From contig NZ_JAGE01000001.1 of assembly GCF_000526495.1 (NCBI RefSeq), forward strand, positions 3,294,001-3,358,000: 64,000 nucleotides of DNA, written 5' to 3'. A program made the translations under genes and the position numbers. Of this stretch, positions 61,898-64,000 are shown piece by piece; within the stretch, counting starts at the first letter, position 1; each line of letters opens with the position of its first letter. The notes beneath the pieces were generated by a model. It was not told the origin of the DNA. It saw nothing but the letters and a program-made list of their open reading frames with translations, and made no database searches. This stretch comes from Ruminiclostridium josui JCM 17888. Its GTDB lineage: Bacteria; Bacillota; Clostridia; Acetivibrionales; DSM-1351.

Positions 61898-63226
61898 TTG
61901 TATACCAAAAAAGATTTATTACGCCTCTTTTTTCCTGCTCTGACCGAACAGTTTCTTTCTACGGCAATAGGTGTGGTAAATACTATGATGGTAAGCGGAT
62001 TAGGGGCATTTGCAGTATCAGCTGTAGGCATAGTAGATTCTATCAACTTTGTAGTTATGAATCTGTTTGTTGCTGTGTCCACAGGTGCCACAGTTACTAT
62101 AGCACAGCATCTGGGAGCATCAAACAGGAAAGACGCTTCAAAGACTGCAGCTCAGGCAATTACGGCTGTGCTTTTAATGTCTACAATAGCAGGACTTGGA
62201 CTATATGTGTTTGGAAACCAGATAATAAATTTCCTTTTTGGCGATGCCGAAAACACTGTTAAGTCGGCTGCCAGAACATACATGGTTTGTTCAGCTATAT
62301 CATATCCGATACTGGGATTTTTTGATGTATGTACAGGTATATTAAGGGCAAGCAATAATTTCAGAGCATCAATGTTTGCAGTTGTTGCATCAAATTTGGT
62401 TAATTTTATGGCTGGAGCCCTTTTGATTTTTGAATTTGATTTCGGGGTACTGGGAGCCGGAATCGGCCTGATATGTGCTCGACTAACAGGAGCAATCATT
62501 GTAGGATATTCGTTACTTAAGTCACATCATTTGGATATTTTGCACAGCTCATTTAAGATTACTTCAAAAATATTAATGCCTGTTTTATATATAGGACTTC
62601 CGGCAGGGATAGACAGTCTTGTTTTTAACGGAGGAAAACTTTTGGTGCAAACAATAGTGGCATCCCTTGGAACAGCTGCACTTGCTGCAAACAGTATTGC
62701 AAGCTCCACCAACTCACTTCTGAATATACCGGGGAATGCAATAACAATAGTAGCAGTAACAGTTGTAGGCCACTATGCCGGAGCAGGATTAAAAGAGGAT
62801 TTAAACAAGATTATAAAAAAGCTAATGGTTTATACAATGGTACTGTTAGGTGCTGTTTCTCTAGTATTTTTCCCATTTGTACACCATTTTCTTAAACTGT
62901 ATTCACCTGCACCAGATGTGGCAAGTCTTGCATTGCATATAACATATCTTACACTTATATGTATACCGATTTTTTGGCCAGCGGCCTTTCTACTGCCAGC
63001 ATGTCTGAGAAGTACAAGGGATGTTGTATTTGTAACAGTGATTTCCATAATGAGTATGTGGGTTATAAGGGTTTTTGGAGGTTATATGTTAGTTAGATTT
63101 ACAGGCCTTGGACTTATGGGAATATGGGTAGCCTGGTGCTTTGACTGGGTAACAAGGGGAATTCCGTTCTTGGGAAGAGTATTTGCAAGGCGGTATGAAA
63201 AATACTTGCCACAAACAGATAAATGA
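61898..63226 (+). CDS. MATE-family efflux transporter
   Basis: This 442-aa protein starts at TTG 61898 after AAAGG. There are twelve hydrophobic helices in two homologous halves, beginning LLRLFFPALTEQFLSTAIGV and GLGAFAVSAVGIVDS. It exports cationic or amphipathic compounds in exchange for Na+ or H+. It belongs to the ancestral chromosome after sigK. Confidence 0.88.
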   Translation: MYTKKDLLRLFFPALTEQFLSTAIGVVNTMMVSGLGAFAVSAVGIVDSINFVVMNLFVAVSTGATVTIAQHLGASNRKDASKTAAQAITAVLLMSTIAGLGLYVFGNQIINFLFGDAENTVKSAARTYMVCSAISYPILGFFDVCTGILRASNNFRASMFAVVASNLVNFMAGALLIFEFDFGVLGAGIGLICARLTGAIIVGYSLLKSHHLDILHSSFKITSKILMPVLYIGLPAGIDSLVFNGGKLLVQTIVASLGTAALAANSIASSTNSLLNIPGNAITIVAVTVVGHYAGAGLKEDLNKIIKKLMVYTMVLLGAVSLVFFPFVHHFLKLYSPAPDVASLALHITYLTLICIPIFWPAAFLLPACLRSTRDVVFVTVISIMSMWVIRVFGGYMLVRFTGLGLMGIWVAWCFDWVTRGIPFLGRVFARRYEKYLPQTDK

Positions 63227-63254
63227 AGTGTCTTCTAAAAAATTATTAAAAAGA

Positions 63255-63283
63255 TTGATAAATATTTTTCAATGTGTTATACT
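63255..63283 (+). promoter_or_regulatory. rpsB promoter
   Basis: TTGATA (63255-63260), 17 bp, TATACT (63278-63283). Confidence 0.7.
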
Positions 63284-63303
63284 ATCAAACGGCAAAATAC
63301 ACA

Positions 63304-63352
63304 CGCATTTTTAAGTTAAGGTGTCGGACAGGTCCGATGAGACAGAAATGCG
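63304..63352 (+). promoter_or_regulatory. Folded rpsB leader, possible ribosomal-protein S2 autoregulation site
   Basis: CGCATTT (63304-63310) pairs with AAATGCG (63346-63352), enclosing TCGGAC/GTCCGA (63324-63329, 63332-63337). It lies 32 nt upstream of the rpsB start. S2 represses its own operon through leader RNA in several bacteria; here this is inferred from position and folding. Confidence 0.5.
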
Positions 63353-63384
63353 GAGGTATTAACTTTAACGGAGGTGTTTATATT

Positions 63385-64000
63385 ATGGCAGTTATTTCAA
63401 TGAAACAACTTTTGGAGGCAGGTGTTCACTTCGGTCACCAGACTAGAAGATGGAACCCTAAGATGGCAGAATATATCTTTACAGAGCGTAACGGTATATA
63501 CATCATAGACCTTCAGAAAACAGTAAAAAAGGTTGACGATGCATACTTCTTCATAAGAGAAGTAGCTATGAACGGACAGGATGTATTGTTTGTTGGAACT
63601 AAGAAACAAGCACAGGATTCAATCAAGGAAGAAGCTGAAAGAAGCGGACAGTTCTTTGTAAACAACAGATGGTTGGGCGGAATGCTTACAAACTTCAAAA
63701 CTATTACAAAGAGAATAGACAGACTTAATCAGTTAAATGCTATGGAAGCAGACGGAACTTTTGAAGTTCTTCCTAAGAAAGAAGTAAGCAAGCTAAAGAA
63801 AGAAATGGCTGATCTTGAAAAGAATCTTGGCGGAATCAAGAACATGAAGAAGCTTCCTGGTGCAATGTTTGTTGTTGACCCAAGGAAGGAAAGAAATGCT
63901 ATTCTTGAAGCAAAGAGACTTGGTATCCCAGTTGTAGCTATTGTTGATACAAACTGTGATCCTGATGAAGTTGATTTCGTAATCCCAGGTAATGACGATG
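63385..64000 (+). CDS. rpsB: 30S ribosomal protein S2 (partial, runs off the window)
   Basis: GGAGGTG precedes [38 protein letters not shown] and [16 protein letters not shown] are diagnostic for S2. About 205 of roughly 240-260 residues are in the window. It belongs to the ancestral chromosome; translation elongation factor Ts usually follows. Confidence 0.98.
   Translation, partial: MAVISMKQLLEAGVHFGHQTRRWNPKMAEYIFTERNGIYIIDLQKTVKKVDDAYFFIREVAMNGQDVLFVGTKKQAQDSIKEEAERSGQFFVNNRWLGGMLTNFKTITKRIDRLNQLNAMEADGTFEVLPKKEVSKLKKEMADLEKNLGGIKNMKKLPGAMFVVDPRKERNAILEAKRLGIPVVAIVDTNCDPDEVDFVIPGNDD

Overview
The window looks like a low-GC, spore-forming, cellulose-degrading Clostridium of the Ruminiclostridium type. 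It encodes a dockerin-bearing GH44 enzyme, the spore genes cotJABC and sigK, a carbon monoxide dehydrogenase, and rpsB at the right edge. No rRNA, tRNA or CRISPR array was seen.

Most of the sequence is not ancestral chromosome. The ancestral backbone reads cotJC-cotJB-cotJA (minus), a DUF4825 gene (plus), sigK (plus), a MATE transporter and rpsB. Two neighbouring mother-cell sporulation genes in it are split by three separate insertions. Each insertion carries its own large serine recombinase, whose stop codon lies 1-29 bp from the right junction. (1) sigK is cut at a 7-bp core (ATTCTAA) by a 16.4-kb skin-like element (44959-61351); joining the halves gives an in-frame 236-codon sigma-K. (2) cotJC is cut after codon 30 by a 4.67-kb element (38039-42711) that carries a cellulosomal GH44 enzyme. 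(3) cotJC is cut again after codon 62 by a 35.06-kb element (2888-37944), a decayed integrative conjugative element (ICE). Excision at the shared cores restores frame in both cotJC cases. Four codons further on, cotJC breaks once more, at about 2877, for an unresolved reason.

Region 1-2876 holds a coiled-coil/HTH protein behind a palindromic operator, a tyrosine recombinase and a PD-(D/E)XK (HSDR_N-like) protein. The ICE (2888-37944) keeps a MobP-type relaxase, a VirD4-type coupling protein, an RHH mobilisation protein beside an oriT-like region, and a toprim protein. It has lost its helicase domain, most of parA and virB4, and one copy of a duplicated relaxase/coupling-protein block. Its cargo includes a SIR2-NTPase defence-type protein, an ATPase/GNAT/ASCH cassette, an ECF sigma/anti-sigma pair, several secreted proteins, an IS110 element with a probable bridge RNA, and a Tn3-family transposon with a TnpI recombinase. 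The Tn3 transposase has an in-frame amber stop.

The skin element carries a complete streptolysin-S-like thiazole/oxazole peptide cluster: a 41-aa Cys/Ser/Thr-rich precursor, SagB, SagC, SagD (YcaO), two CPBP proteases, an ABC exporter and an acyl-carrier-like protein. An AsnB-like enzyme precedes it. It also carries a CooS carbon monoxide dehydrogenase with a SsuABC-type importer. If excision is developmentally timed, as in known skin elements, the sporulating mother cell loses these functions while the spore keeps them.
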